Positions 1-12,767 are shown, numbered from the stretch's first letter. The stretch is 64,000 nucleotides of DNA from Phyto melanocephala (GCA_941918925.1 OW799233.1:71203578-71267577), one strand, 5' to 3'. A program made the numbers and translations. The notes: generated from the letters alone by a model not told the origin.

Positions 1-129
1 GAAAAGATGAACAGTTTTTTTTTCTCTCATGAAAAATTTTATTTTTTAAGATACGGGGTTGAGGAAGTAAGGCATCGATATACAATTTAATAAAAGCATT
101 TTTTCATCAACATAACATCTCATTTTGCA

Positions 130-1107
130 ACATGATTGGATTGGCCACGTACGGAGCATCTGTGATGGCAGGAAATGTTGGAGGACTTAAAACTTTATTG
201 CAGGCAGAGAGAAATTTATTCTTTTTGAAGTGCACCACTGCATTTATGTTTCAGGTATGCTTTCAATAAGATTTCGAACAGTTTGGAGACCCTTTGCAGG
301 AATATATATTCATACTTCTCACATAGCCCGAAAATAATAACAGAGCTGCATGAGTTTCAAAAATACTGTGCCGTTGAGCCCCATACGATTTTAGGGATTA
401 GCAATACGAGGTGGTTATCATTGGAAACAGTAATTGCTAGAATTGTTGAACAATGGGATTGTCTAAGACTTTAATTTTCATGTACGTTAGAAGTAAATGG
501 TATACGCGCGACTGATGTAGTTGAAAAAATTAATGAATCAAGTAAGATTTACTTTTTATTTTTATCTTAAATACATTTTGCCTATAATAAATAATCTCAA
601 CAAAGAGTTCCAAAGCGAAAAAAGCAGATTGCCATATTTATACAGCAGTATAAAAACAACTTTTATTTTTATTTTGTGTAACTTTGTCCAAAAGAAATAT
701 ATTGACAAAAATTTTAATATCGATTATGAAAATAAAAATCCACATTTAGAAACTGGGAGGGTGATAGCGATAAAATTGTATCGCAGTGGAATTTACTAAG
801 AGTTAGTGACCACAACTTGAATGATGAAATGGAGATTAATGTTTTTTGGGAAAAGGTTGGCAAAATTAAAAATGGACTTAATGAAAATATGTTTAGCGAT
901 CTAGTTAATTTTGTCTTCAATTTATTGTCTTTATAACATAGTTCAGCAGCTGCAGAAAGAATATTTTCAACACTTGCGTTAGTAAAAACCAAACTTCGAA
1001 ATAGACTCGAACTATATTCCTTAAATAATATTATGATGTGCAAGGAAATGATAAATAAGACTGATTCGCACTATATATGGTCAGCAAAAAGAGACTTTAA
1101 AAAATAA
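130..1107 (+). pseudogene. hAT-like transposase (ZBED5/SCAND3-type), degraded
   Basis: Three frames join into one hAT transposase relic. Frame 1 from about 130 reads NMIGLATYGASVMAGN, then 283-474 carries FQKYCAVEPH and TRWLSLETVIARIVEQWD, a hallmark of vertebrate and insect ZBED/SCAND3-like hAT proteins. A stop at 472-474 follows, reading resumes in the same frame, and a frameshift near 550-570 moves it to frame 2 (521-799, with YILPIINNLNKEFQSEKSR). A second shift near 795 returns to frame 1. A stop at 934-936 sits just before the C-terminal dimerisation motif HSSAAAERIFSTLALVKTKL (from 937), and the natural end is 1105-1107. At least two stops and two frameshifts make it non-functional. 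The N-terminus lies outside the window or is lost. Confidence 0.85.
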
Positions 1108-1202
1108 ACCTTTTTCCAAATAAACACTATTTATACTTACTTTTACAAATAAAGTCTTATTTATTTTTTACCTAAGATTTTGTTTCTTTTACAAATGAAT
1201 TC

Positions 1203-2149
1203 CCAGCCTGCACAAAAGTACGACAATGTCTGAATCAGACAAGTCTTACAAATATCAGACTTTTTTACAAACATTTCGAACAGATTTCTGTAAGACATGT
1301 CTGGGAAATTTAATGTACGACACGTCTGATAGATTTCTGACTGATTTCGTACCGATATGTCGAAGGGATTTTATTCTTTTTTGTTTACCGACAAATAGAT
1401 AATAGATAGATAGATATCTGACTGGTTTCGTACAGAAATATCTAAATTGTTTTTATTCCTTTTGTTTTCTTTTTCTTTACAAATTAAAACGCATTTTTTT
1501 GCCTTTACTAATTTTGTAATTTTGATTTTGTTTGTTTTACAAATTGTTTATTTAAGTCATAAAGTGCAACAAAATAGGTGATATTAAAAAATTTAATTTA
1601 TTGGTGTGTTAAAAAAGTTTAAAAGTAATATAGAAAGTGATTGTTTTGTGATTAATAAACAATATATATGATAAGAGTGTCACGTCAGGCTTTTCGACAA
1701 AATGTTCAAAAAGATGCGTATTTGGTTTTTGAAGTTAGCTTAAAATATTTAAAAGAATTGTTTTAACTATTATATGTGGCATATAAACAATGTATATGAA
1801 TATATGTAATTAAGTAATAATTTAAATGAATAAAAAAATATAACATAAAACTGAGTTTTATTTTATTAAATATTTCAGACAAACATCCGACAAACTTTCA
1901 GAAATCCATACGAATGTCGTATAATAAATCAGAATTTCCCTGCTTTTTCTTTCAGATTTCTGTTAGATTTCTATCAGACACGTCGGTAAAAAACTCAGAA
2001 TTTCCCACGACATGTCTGTCAGAATTCGTGTCAACCACTTCATATGTTTGGCGGTCAGAAGTCTGACAGAATTCGTATAGAATTCTTACTTGTTTGTCGA
2101 CATTTCTTAGAGACATCTGACAGATGTCGGGAAATTTTGCAGGCTGGGA
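1203..2149. mobile_element. Non-autonomous inverted-repeat DNA element, 947 bp
   Basis: The element starts CCCAGCCTGC and ends GCAGGCTGGG; the left end continues ACAAAAGTACGAC and the right end (reverse complement) AAAATTTCCCGAC. AATT lies outside both ends, but being palindromic it may be either target duplication or part of the repeat. The interior is full of scattered TCTGAYAGA, GACATGTCTG and TTTCTG motifs in both orientations, as in MITE subterminal repeats. It has no coding capacity. It sits in the 3' flank of the hAT relic. The superfamily is unresolved. Confidence 0.65.
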
Positions 2150-2208
2150 ATTGTTATTTATTTTTAAAAGATACAAATTAACATTGTTATGTATAAACTT
2201 GTTTTGTT

Positions 2209-3236
2209 TTTATACCCTTCACACAGTGAAAAAGGGTATATATAGGTTTGTCATTCCGTGTAAAATTTCTACAATTTTCATTTCCGACCTCATAAAGTAT
2301 ATATTTTCTGAAAGCTTATGAATAGGGGAGTCGATTAAGCCCTGTCAGTCTGTCCGTCTGACCGTCTGTCCGTGTGTATGTTGAAATCAACTTTTTGAAG
2401 CCCCCCGACATCGCTTGGACTCGAGTGAGGTATTAAAATATCGGAAATATTCGGGAGTAGATCGGTATTGAAAATCAGAAACATCGGTACATAAACAACT
2501 GAGATATGAGCAAAAACCCACGACCACCTCGATTTTTTTTCACAAAAACAACATTACAACAACAACATACATACAAACGTGTATACTGGTTAGAGAAAAC
2601 GTGGCATTGAATTCCAGCTGAGCCAAAAAAAATTTTTTTTTATTTTTTTTTAAATTTTTTTTTTAATTTTTTTTTTATTTTTTTTTATTTTTTATTTAAT
2701 ATATTATTTATATTTTTATTATTATTTTTTTTTTAATTTTTTTTTTTAAATATTTTTTTTTTATTTTTATACCCTTCACACAGTGTAAAAGGGTATATAT
2801 AGGTTTGTCATTCCGTGTGAAATTTCTACAATTTTCATTTCCGACCCCATAAAGTATATATTTCCTGAAAGCTTATGAATAGGGAAGTCGATTAAGCCCT
2901 GTCCGTCTGTCCGTGTGTATGTTGAAATCAACTTTTTGAAGCCCCCCGACATCGCCCGGACCCGCATGAGGTATTAAAATGTTGGAAATATTCGGGAGTA
3001 GATCGCTATTGAAATTCAGAAAAATCGGTACATAAATAACTGAGATATGAGCAAAAAACCACGACCACCTCGGTTTTTTTTTAACAATAGACACTAGATG
3101 AGCTTATGTTCGAATCCCAGTTGAGACAAAAAAATTTTTTTTTTTTATTTTTTTCATTTTTTTTGTGTTATTTTATTTTTTATACGTACTTACATTCAAA
3201 AACTCAATTTATAATTTTACAATGGTACGTTTTTGA
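2209..3236 (+). repeat. Family A (Helentron/DINE-1-like) repeat, two 5' halves in tandem
   Basis: Two copies start at 2209 and 2767 with TTATACCCTTCACACAGTG, followed by AAAAGGGTATATATAGG (a potential 5' hairpin), GTCATTCCGTGTG, TTTCCGACCCCATAAAGT, GAGTCGATTAAGCCCTGTC and repeated GTCCGTCTGTCC. This block order resembles the INE-1/DINE-1 core of Drosophila (from memory of that family). Both copies run into a long T-rich tract and lack the 3' hairpin end seen in complete copies such as the one at 4193-4991. Confidence 0.75.
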
Positions 3237-3355
3237 GCGGATAAAATACTTTATTATAAAGAATAATAATGAAACATATAGTAGGTATGTATGTACGCAT
3301 TTATTTAAAGAAAAAAAATGTCACCGCGGCTTTCGCTGCCACAAGAGATAACTAT

Positions 3356-4190
3356 CTGCCTAACAACAGCTATAACTTTGATTCAACTTAGTGTGAGTGT
3401 GAGAAATCCCTACGTACGCGTATTCATTCTTAGGTATTGTTATTAATATTTCAAATTTGTTGGTTTCTTATATCCATCAAAATAATTGCTGAAATTTAAG
3501 ATGTTGATGGCATAGAGGGTGCACCACTAGACTATCAGCTTGAAGGTTCGCTGTTCGATGCCACTTTATTTTATGTTTATATTTTTAATTTTCTTAAAAG
3601 TTTTGTTTAACATTTCTGCTTCGAATAGACATAAATACATACAAATGTGCATATAAATCAGATTTATTTATTATGCATTAAGGAATACTCTAAAATGCAA
3701 TACCTAATTACATATAAACTTAAATACATATTTATTTTAATGATTTTTTTTTCCATTTAGTAGTAGGTACCTATACATCCATACATATTATAGGTATATT
3801 CAATTTCAATATTGTTTGCCCTTTACTTTTTCTTTTTTTTTATTAAACTTGCAAACAATCGCAAGAAATTACATGCCATTGGGAGATTAGCGGTTATATC
3901 AATGAACTTCAAAATCGTTGCTTTGTAAAAATTAAATTTTTAATTTTCTTAAAAGTTTTCTTTTATATTCCTGCTTTAAATATAGATAAATACATACAAA
4001 TGTGCATACCAAATCAGATTTATTTACTTTGCATTAAGAAATAATTCAAAATGCAATACCTAATTAAAAATGTAACAACTCTTAAGAAAAAGTATAGGTT
4101 TTTCCAATCTTCCTCTGGCAACACAGCTAATAATATAAGAAAACAAAAACTAGCCTCAGCTTACGTTGACAGAGTTAACTATTTTTTTCT
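3356..4190 (+). repeat. Anonymous duplicated segment
   Basis: Parts of this stretch recur at 5080-5470 and 7193-8160: the CTATAACTTTGATTCAACTT block (3367 and 7551), the block with ATAAATACATACAAATGTGC, and the block with CTTCCTCTGGCAACACAG (about 4115 and 7460). The pieces are shuffled relative to one another and separated by family A copies. No open frame of note. Confidence 0.6.
3500..3564 (+). repeat. tRNA-like (SINE-type) pol III promoter segment
   Basis: TGGCATAGAGG at 3508-3518 resembles an A box and GTTCGATGCC at 3553-3562 fits the B box GWTCRANNC, at tRNA-like spacing. GACTATCAGCTTGAAGG between them resembles an anticodon arm. A near-identical copy lies at 5119-5183 and a truncated one near 7678. 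It could be the head of a tRNA-derived SINE or a tRNA pseudogene; I did not fold it into a full cloverleaf. Confidence 0.4.
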
Positions 4191-4192
4191 TT

Positions 4193-4991
4193 TTATACCC
4201 TTCACCTGTGGTGCACAAGGGTATATATAGCTTTGTCATTCCGTTTGTAATTTCTACAATTTTCATTTCTGACCCCATAAAGTATATATTTTCTGAAAGC
4301 TTATAAATAGAGGAGTCGATTAAGCCCTGACCGTCTGTCCGTCTGTCCGTCTATCCGTCTGTCCGTCTGTCCGTCTGCCCGTCTGTCCGTGTGTTGGTTG
4401 AAATCAACTTTTAGAAGCAACTATATGTTCCTCAGATCTGTATATGGTATCAATCTCTTGGAAATATCCAGGAATGAATCGCTATTGAAATTCAGCACAA
4501 TCGCCCCATAACTTTCTGAGATATGAGCAAAAAACCACGACCACCTCGTTTTTTTTCACAATTACAACAACAACATACATACATACATACATGTAAAAAA
4601 CATACCAAACAAAAAAAAATTACAAAAAAAAAAATATTAAAAATAAGAAAAAAATAATAAAAAAAAACTACAAAAAAAAAATTTTAAAAAAATTTTAAAA
4701 AAAATTTTAAAAAATTTTTTAAACATTTTTCTAAAAAAATTTTTTAAAAAAATTTAAAAAAAATTTAAAAAAAATATAGAAAAAATAATAAAATATAAAT
4801 AATATATTAAATAAAATAAAATAAAATTTTTTTGGCTCAGCTGGGATTCGATGCCACATTTATTCTAACGTGTACGTATGCACGTATTTTATATGGGATG
4901 AATGGTGATACAAACAATTGTTATTGCATGACTACACGTTGTGAAGGGTATATAAGATTCGGCACGGCCGAATATAGCACTGTTACTTGTT
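4193..4991 (+). mobile_element. Family A Helentron-like element, complete copy
   Basis: The copy runs from TTATACCCTTCACCTGTGGTG through the GTCCGTCTGTCC tract and a long A-rich tract to the 3' end, where GTGAAGGGTATATAAGA is followed by the hairpin TTCGGC-ACG-GCCGAA and ATATAGCACTGTTACTTGT. Subterminal inverted repeats (TATACCCTTCAC / GTGAAGGGTATA), a 3' hairpin about 20 nt from the end, and insertion at T-rich sites fit Helentrons (established features of that group). There is no coding capacity. This 5' variant (CACCTGTGGTGCACAAGG) also occurs at 23.48 kb and 63.7 kb. Confidence 0.7.
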
Positions 4992-5079
4992 ATCTTTTGT
5001 ATGTGTTTACTTGCGCCATGGTGAAAAACTTTATTACCACCAACCATGCTACATATGCATATGTATAGGTAACAGTTGT

Positions 5080-5515
5080 TGGTTTTTTATATCCATCAAA
5101 ATAATTGCTGAAATTTAAGATGTTGATGGCATAGAGGGTGCACCACTAGACTATCAACTTGAAGGTTCGCTGTTCGATGCCACTTTATTTTATGTTTATT
5201 GCAATTTTTATTTTCTTTTATTAACTTCAAAATCAATGCTTTGCAAAAATTAAATTTTTAATTTTCTTAAAAGTTTTGTTTAACATTTCTGCTTCGACTA
5301 GACATAAATACATACAAATGTGCATATAAATCAGATTTATTTATTATGCATTAAGAAATACTCTAAAATGCAATACCTAATTACATATAAACTTAAATAC
5401 ATATTTATTTTAATGATTTTTTTTTTCCATTGAGTAGTAGGTACCTATATATCCATACATATTATGGGTATATTAAATTTCAATAATGTTTGCCCTTTAC
5501 TTTTTCTTTTTTTTT
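5080..5515 (+). repeat. Second copy of anonymous duplicated segment with tRNA-like head
   Basis: It matches 3467-3770 closely, including the tRNA-like segment (A-box-like motif 5127-5137, B box 5172-5181) and the ATAAATACATACAAATGTGC block. It ends at a T-run into which a family A copy is inserted. Confidence 0.55.
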
Positions 5516-7192
5516 TATACCCTTCACACAGTGAACAAGTAAGAGCGCTATATTCGGCCGTGCCGAATCTTATATACCCTTCACAACGTGTAGTCATGAA
5601 ATAACAGTAGTTTGTGTCACCATTCATCCCATATGAAATACGTACATACATATATAAAAACATCCCATTGTAAAATTCACGTATGTATGTTAAAAAAACG
5701 AAAAAAAAAAAATTAAAAAAAAAAAATTAAAAAAAAAAAATTAAAAAAAAATAAAAAATAAAAATTTAAAAAAAAATTTAAAAAAAATTTAAAAAAAAAA
5801 ATTTATATATAATTATAATTATTATATTTAAAACAAAAAAATAAAAAAAAAAATAAAAAAAAAATTAAAAAAAAAATAATAATAAAAATATAAATAATAT
5901 ATTAAATAAAAAATAAAAAAAAAATAAAAAAAAAATTTTTTTTGGCTCAGCTGGGATTTGATGCCACGTTTTCTCTAACCAGTATACACGTTTGTATGTA
6001 TGTATGTTGTTGTTGTAATGTTGTTTTTTTGAAAAAAAAATCGAGGTGGTCGTGGGTTTTTGCTCATATCTCAGTTGTTTATGTACCGATGTTTCTGATT
6101 TTCAATACCGATCTACTCCCGAATATTTCTGATATTTTAATACCTTACCCGGGTCCAACCTATGTCGGGGGGCTTCAAAAAGTTGATTTCAACATACACA
6201 CGGACAGACGGACAGACTGACAGACTGACAGACTGACAGGGCTTAATCGACTCCCCTATTCATAAGCTTTCAGAAAATATATACTTTATGGGGTCGGAAA
6301 TCAAAATTGTAGAAATTTCACACGGAATGACAAACCTATATATACCCTTTTTCACTGTGTGAAGGGTATATATAGGTTTGTCATTCCGTGTGAAATTTCT
6401 ACAATTTTGATTTCCGACCCCATAAAGTATATATTTTCTGAAAGCTTATGAATAGGGGAGTCGATTAAGCGCTGTCAGTCTGTCCGTCTGTCCGTCTGAC
6501 CGTCTGTCCGTGTGTATGTTGAAATCAACTTTTTGAAGCCCCCCGACATCGCTTGGACTCGGGTGAGGTATTAAAATATCAGAAATATTCGGGAGTAGAT
6601 CGCTATTGAAAATCAGAAACATCGGTACATAAACAACTGAGATATGAGCAAAAACCCACGACCACCTCGATTTTTTTTTTCACAAAAGCAACATTACAAC
6701 AACAACATACATACATACAAACGTGTATACTGGTTAGAGAAAACGTGGCATCGAATCCCAGCTGAGTCAAAAAAATTTTTTTTTTAATTTTTATTTTTTT
6801 TTTTTTTTATTTTTTTTTTTTTTTATTTTTTATTTAATATATTATTTATATTTTTATTATTTTTTTTTAATTTTTTTTTTTTAATTTTTTTTTATTTTTT
6901 TTTGTTTTGTATATATTATATACATAATAATTTTTTAAAAAATTTTTTTTTTTAAAAATTTTTTTTTTTTTAAATTTTTTTTTTAATTTTTTTTTTTTTT
7001 TTGTTTTTTTTTAACATTCATACGTGAATTTATAATTTTACTATGGGACGTTTTTATATATGTATGTTTTTATATGTATGTACGTATTTCATATGGGATG
7101 AATGGTGACACAAACCACTGTTATTGCATGAATTCACGTTGTGAAGGGTATATAAGATTCGGCACGGCCGAATATAGCGCTCTTACTTGTTT
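5516..7192. mobile_element. Two family A copies in head-to-head inversion, inside a third 5' stub
   Basis: 5516-5533 is the 5' terminus of a plus-strand copy (TTATACCCTTCACACAGTG). From 5534 a minus-strand copy begins at its 3' end (ACAAGTAAGAGCGC, hairpin TTCGGCCGTGCCGAA) and runs to its 5' end near 6357. A plus-strand copy then continues from AAGGGTATATATAGG to its 3' end at about 7192. The arms are each about 0.8 kb and meet at CACTGTGTG. The simplest reading is that the minus copy inserted into the 5' hairpin loop of the plus copy. Confidence 0.7.
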
Positions 7193-8160
7193 TTAGTTAA
7201 ACTTGCAAACAATCGCAAGAAATTACATGCCATTGGGAGATTAGCGGTTATATCAATGAACTTCAAAATCGTTGCTTTGTAAAAATTAAATTTTTAATTT
7301 TCTTAAAAGTTTTCTTTTATATTTCTGCTTTAAATACAGATAAATACATACAAATGTGCATACAAATCAGATTTATTAACTTTGCATTAAGAAATAATTC
7401 AAAATGCAATACCTAATTAAAAATGTAACAACTCTTAAGAAAAAGTATAGGTTTTTCCAATCTTCCTCTGGCCAACACAGCTAATAATATAAGAAAACAA
7501 AAACTAGCCTCAGCTTACGTTGACAGAGTTAACTAAAAGCATAACAACAGCTATAACTTTGATTCAACTTAGTGTGAGTGTGAGAAATCCCTACGTACGC
7601 GTATTCATTCTTAGGTATTGTTAATATTTTAATTATGTTGGTTTTTTATATCCATCAAAATAATTACTAAAATTTAAGATGTTGATAGCATAGTGGGTAC
7701 ACCACTATATATTAAATTTCAATATTGTATGCCCTTTACTTTTTCTCTTTTTTTTTAAATTAAACTTGCAAACAAACGCAAGAAATTAATTTGCCATTGG
7801 GAGATTAGCGGTTATATCAATTAACTTCAAAATCAATGCTTTGCAAAAATTAAATTTTTAATTTTCTTAAAAGTTTTGTTTAACATTTCTGCTTCGAATA
7901 TACATAAATACATACAAATGTGCATATAAATCAGATTTATTTATTATGCATTAAGGAATACTCTAAAATGCAATACCTAATTACATATAAACTTAAATAC
8001 ATATTTATTTTAATGATTTTAAATATTGAGTAGTAGCTACCTATACATCCATACATATTATAGGTATATTAAATTTCAATATTGTATGCCCTTTACTTTT
8101 TCTCTTTTTTTTAAATTAAACTTGCAAACAAACGCAAGAAATTAATTTGCCATTGGGAGA
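7193..8160 (+). repeat. Third set of anonymous duplicated segments
   Basis: 7200-7540 matches 3840-4182, 7541-7705 matches 3356-3520 (the tRNA-like part is truncated), and 7740-8160 holds two partial repeats of the AAACTTGCAAACAAACGCAAG and ACAAATGTGC blocks. Order differs from the first set. No gene seen. Confidence 0.55.
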
Positions 8161-8337
8161 TTAGTAGCAAAATACGATGCACTATGAAAAAAAAAACTAA
8201 ACTAAATACATATCTATTTTTATGTATTTTTCCCATTGAGTACGTAGTATACGTTAATACATATTATATATTTTAAATTTCAATAATGTATGCTCTATTA
8301 CTCTTTACTTTTTCCTTTTTTTAATTATTTTAATTAA

Positions 8338-9525
8338 ACTATATATGTACGTAAATTTATTTTTTTACAATGGGATGTTATTTTCATATATGTATGTTTT
8401 TTAAGTATGTACGTATTTTATATGAGATGAATGGTGATACAAACTATTGTTATTGCATGACTACACCTTTACTTCTTCTTAATTTTTTTAATTAAACTTG
8501 TAAACAAGTGCAAGAAATTACATGCCGTTGGGAGAATAGCGGTTACATCAATGAACTTCAACTTCGTTGTTGTGTAAAAATTAATTTTTTTCACATAAAT
8601 ACCTAGATACATTCATACAAATGTCCATATAAATTACATTTATTTATTTCCATTAAGAAATAATTTTATATGCAATACCTTATGCTGAATGTAACAACTC
8701 TTAAGGAAAATAACAGCTTTTTTCAATCTTCCTCTGGTAACTCTGCTCACAATAGTTTTCCAATATTTTTCAATCTTCCTCTGGTAACTCTTGCGGAAAC
8801 CTATACTTTTATTTAATTTAATAAAATAAATCTTAGTTAAGGTAGTTATTAGTCAATTCTACTTTCAGATATTATTGACAGGCGAAAAACAAATTGTGAT
8901 AATTTTTATTTATAAGCTCCTAAATAACTTGCAGACATGTTTGTGGCACTGCCTCTGGTTTTTTGTTTTTCTCATTAGAAGCAAATTTATCTCACATTTA
9001 TAAACATTAGATATATAACAGAAGTAATTTCTAAATAAAAAAAATATTTAAAAGGGTCTTAATTTTTTTTTTATTTTTTTATTTTATTTTTTTAACATAC
9101 ATACGTAAATTTACAATTTTACAATGGGATGTTTTTATATATGCATGTTTTTTAAATGTATGTACTTATTTCATATGGGACTACACGTTGTGAAGGGTAT
9201 ATAAGATTCGGCATGGCCGAATATAGCACTCTTACTTGTTTTTGTTTCATATTTATTATATATATTTTAATTATTTTTTAAAATTTTTTTTTTTTAATTT
9301 TTTTTTAAAATTTTTTTTTTTAATTTTTTTTAAATTTTTTTTTTTAACATACATACGTAAATTTATAATTTTACAATGTGGATGTTTTTATATATGTATG
9401 GTTTTTATATGTATGTACGTATATCATATGGAATTGTGATACAAACTACTGTTATTGCATGACTACACGGTGTGAAGGGTATATAAGATTCGGCACGGCC
9501 GAATATAGCGCTCTTACTTGTTTTT
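8338..9525 (+). repeat. Three 3' fragments of family A with intervening AT-rich DNA
   Basis: 8338-8466 holds a copy truncated just before its terminal hairpin (ends ATTGCATGACTACACC). 9062-9240 and 9252-9525 are 3' halves ending in TTCGGCATGGCCGAA and TTCGGCACGGCCGAA followed by CTCTTACTTGTT. Between 8467 and 9061 is AT-rich sequence with a repeated CAATCTTCCTCTGGTAACTC motif (about 8728 and 8769); no gene is visible. Confidence 0.65.
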
Positions 9526-10059
9526 TAATCAATCTAATTTTTTTTATAACAGCTTTTTTTATTTTTTGGTAGGTTAACATGCCATTTGGTAGTTTTTGAA
9601 ATTAAATTTGGTAGGAAAAAAAATTTTGAGTTGCAACCCTGGTTGTGAAATTAGACACTATATAACAGTTGTGTCGAAGTAGTGACCAGAGAATGACAAC
9701 GATTACAACTTCGGATATACATTGAGTATTATTAGCAAAACATGTATTAGTGCGTACGTTTACAGCTAAAAATAATACTCTATCCGTACATACTCGTTTG
9801 ATGTTCGGCATAAGTAAATTTATACAAGTAACCGAAATGTAAGTATTTTTCGCATAAATACTCTATATTGTACACAGTACAACTAATTGGACTTAAGTAC
9901 TTAAGTGTTATCGATTATCCGTAAAAAAAGCGAGTAAAATGAGTAACCGTTTTTACAATTCAAGCGAGAGCATCAAGCACACATACATAAATGTTATTGT
10001 AATACATTTATTTGTTGTTTTTTATGATCGTTTGTGTGTATACGGCTTAAGCAGCCGTA
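9526..10059. other. No gene seen, AT-rich
   Basis: Short frames on both strands have no recognisable motif. CAACCCTGG near 9638 resembles a hAT terminus but no partner was found. Confidence 0.5.
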
Positions 10060-10067
10060 GTTGCTAG

Positions 10068-10786
10068 CAGGGATGCCACAAAAAATATTATTCCTAACAA
10101 ATTTGTCAAAAAATGCACTAAAATCTACCAAAAACTTCCATTTTTGCACATAATTTTTCTAAATACTAACATTTATATTTAAAAAATATAAAGAATAATC
10201 AAATGGTAGTAAATTTATATAACTTATCAATTAATATATTAAATACATTTTTTTATATATTAATTGATATTTATTATTTAATTAGTGTTTGAAAATATCC
10301 AAAATACAGTTTTGTTTACATCAATATTTAAAGAAAAGTGTTACTAAGTCAAATTATATGCCACTACTTTGGTAATTTATTTGAATCATAATTAATTTCC
10401 TATATATGTATTGACATAATAAATAATATATGTCCTGACCTAACTTTTATTTAGAATATATGGCTTTAGATATCAAAATTGAAGGCATTTCTACATATTT
10501 CCTTACAGCGTTTGTTTTCTTTATAATGACATTAAAAGTAATCTTCTATATATTCATGTTTCAAGTTTATATGATAAACTATTTAACATGTAACTTTTAT
10601 AAAAAAATAAGACGCTTAAATGGAAATATGATTTTTAATTAAAATGTTTATTGGCGAATTATTTTAACTTTGTGTTTTACCACTACAAATATTGTTCTAC
10701 AAAAACTTAAACAAAACAAACAAATGCACAAAATTAAAAAAATTTATACCATAAAAATATCCAGTTGAATTAAACTGGCATCCCTG
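10068..10786. mobile_element. hAT-type MITE with 8-bp target duplication
   Basis: The ends are CAGGGATGCCA and the inverse TGGCATCCCTG. Flanks are GTTGCTAG (10060-10067) and GTTGCCAG (10787-10794), an 8-bp target duplication with one mismatch, as expected for hAT insertions. The 719-bp interior is AT-rich; the only frame (10460-10642) is hydrophobic and unrecognised, so it is probably non-autonomous. Confidence 0.8.
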
Positions 10787-10794
10787 GTTGCCAG

Positions 10795-12767
10795 ATGAAT
10801 TATGGAGAGAGACATTTTTTTATGATTTTTAATTTAGGGGTTGATGACACAACGACGAGCGTTATTGTTGTTTTTTCAGCAATACTCAGCGAGCATGTGA
10901 GAATTATTTTAAATTTATAAAAAATAAAAAAATAAATCTTATTTTAAGATATGTATATTTATTAGTTTTAGCAGAAATATTTTGTGTTAATTGTTTTTTT
11001 TATTACTTTTTTTTAGATATTTTAAGTCCCTTAAGAAAAAATTATATGATTTTTGTTTGTTTTTCTTTATTAATTTTCCAAAAAACAAAAACAGTATATC
11101 GTTTTTTTCTTCGGAAAAATATTAATCAGATAATAGCATTATGTTTATCAACTTATAAGTAACTATTTAGTGGTTAATTTAAACCTTTTAAAATTGATTT
11201 GTCTCGTTATACAGCTTATAATATTAGCTAAGAATGTATAACACGGCATAATACTTTAACATTTGTGTTCTTGTTTGCTGGGTATCAAGTATTTTACAGA
11301 AATAATGACACTCTTTGTTGTGTTCCTATCCAGCGTTGCCAACTTTAGCTTTATGCAATATTATGTGTGCTTTTTAAAATTTTTGTCGCGCAAAAAATTT
11401 GAGTCAGTGCTCGATGTGATTTCTCAAATTATTTAGTGCATTCTTTTTCTTATCGAAGTAAAAATACTAAATTCAAATAAAGAACAATTTTTGCAAGGTA
11501 AATTTCTTACGAAACAACGCAACAAAAGTGACAAGAATTAATAATAGGCAATGCTTTTGTTATGAAGATCCTTAGCTTACATTTAAAAAACTGTATAAAT
11601 AGATTATATATTTTATATTATTATTAGTTATTATTTAAATATAGGTATATGTTTCTGATATCTTCTATGGTTTAACAAACATAACTTTTTATATAAGTAA
11701 AGAAAAGAATATTGATATGCATAAAACCAAAGCTGTAATTTTTTTTAAAGTAGCGATTATATGACCAACTGTGAAGTTAAAGTTACTACTTTAACCTAAA
11801 ATATATTATTCTTAATGATATTATATGGAAACTTATAAAACTTAATAACGAAATTTATAATTTTATAAAATAAATAAAATAATAAATAAATAAAAATTCA
11901 AAATTTTGAACTTTACGCATTTTCTTAAAAATCAAAAGTTTTTTCCTGTTTTGATGTTTTTTGAATCTTAAAGTTGACAACACTTTCACTTCACTTTACG
12001 ATGAGAAGTAGATTTTTATACATAAAAAGCAGGGATGGAAAGGTTAATATCTAACTTTGAATACAATTTATGGTAATAATTATTCATACTCTTAAATCTC
12101 ACTGTGTGAACACACATTCGATTTCAAAATAAAGTTTAAAAAATATTTTCAATGAATGTTCCATTATGTGGTCCAGAACATAAAAACATTTACAGGTTTT
12201 TTTTGGCATTAATTTATTTGGGTCAGCTAGGCTGTCATCACAACCTGTAGAGCACCCTTCTTAATGTTGGATTTTCCTTGGAAATTTGTGTTTTTTTTTT
12301 TTAATAATTAAGGTCAACATTCTTATAGATTTTTTCCTAACAAAAAGCAATGTAAATACATATAAAATAAATTATATAAATAGTAAATCAAAATAAAAAA
12401 TACATTGTTAAATATCTATTGCCAGTATCGATTCAACTAAATTTTCACTTTTATTTTCTTTAATTTTTACTTATCTTTTTCTGCTTTTATATCAAAATGA
12501 TTTCTTTTAAGTTGATAAGCCATACAAATTTCAGCTATAACAGTTGGGTTTCTTAATACTAAAAATTAATAATAAATATAAGTAGATTTATTTTTATTAA
12601 AAAAAAACCATTTTATTATTATGTGTTAGCTCATTGCTTGTTTAAATTAATAAACAAAATAAATTATATTGTTATATATATTAACTATAAAAATAGTTCC
12701 AACCCTGTACAATTTTCTTTTTGTTTAATAAAAATTGAAAGAGCAGAATAAAGCACTTTTACTTGTT
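10795..12767. other. No gene seen; AT-rich, probably intronic or intergenic
   Basis: Nearly 2 kb without a frame of note. CAGGGATGGAA at 12033 and TTCCAACCCTG near 12697 are an imperfect inverted pair of hAT type, but the 8-bp flanks do not match, so no element is claimed. Confidence 0.5.

Noticed and set aside
2640..2766. Long T/A tracts as terminators or matrix-attachment sites
   Set aside because: They are a standard internal part of family A copies.
4832..5068. Frame reading MAQLGFDATFILTCTYARILYG, repeated at several places (4832, 44725, 63033 and others)
   Set aside because: It is the translation of the family A 3' region (GGCTCAGCTGGGATTCGATG) and starts at TTG; no protein is implied.
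12033..12706. CAGGGATGGAA / TTCCAACCCTG pair as a second hAT MITE
   Set aside because: The 8-bp flanks (ATAAAAAG and TACAATTT) do not match.
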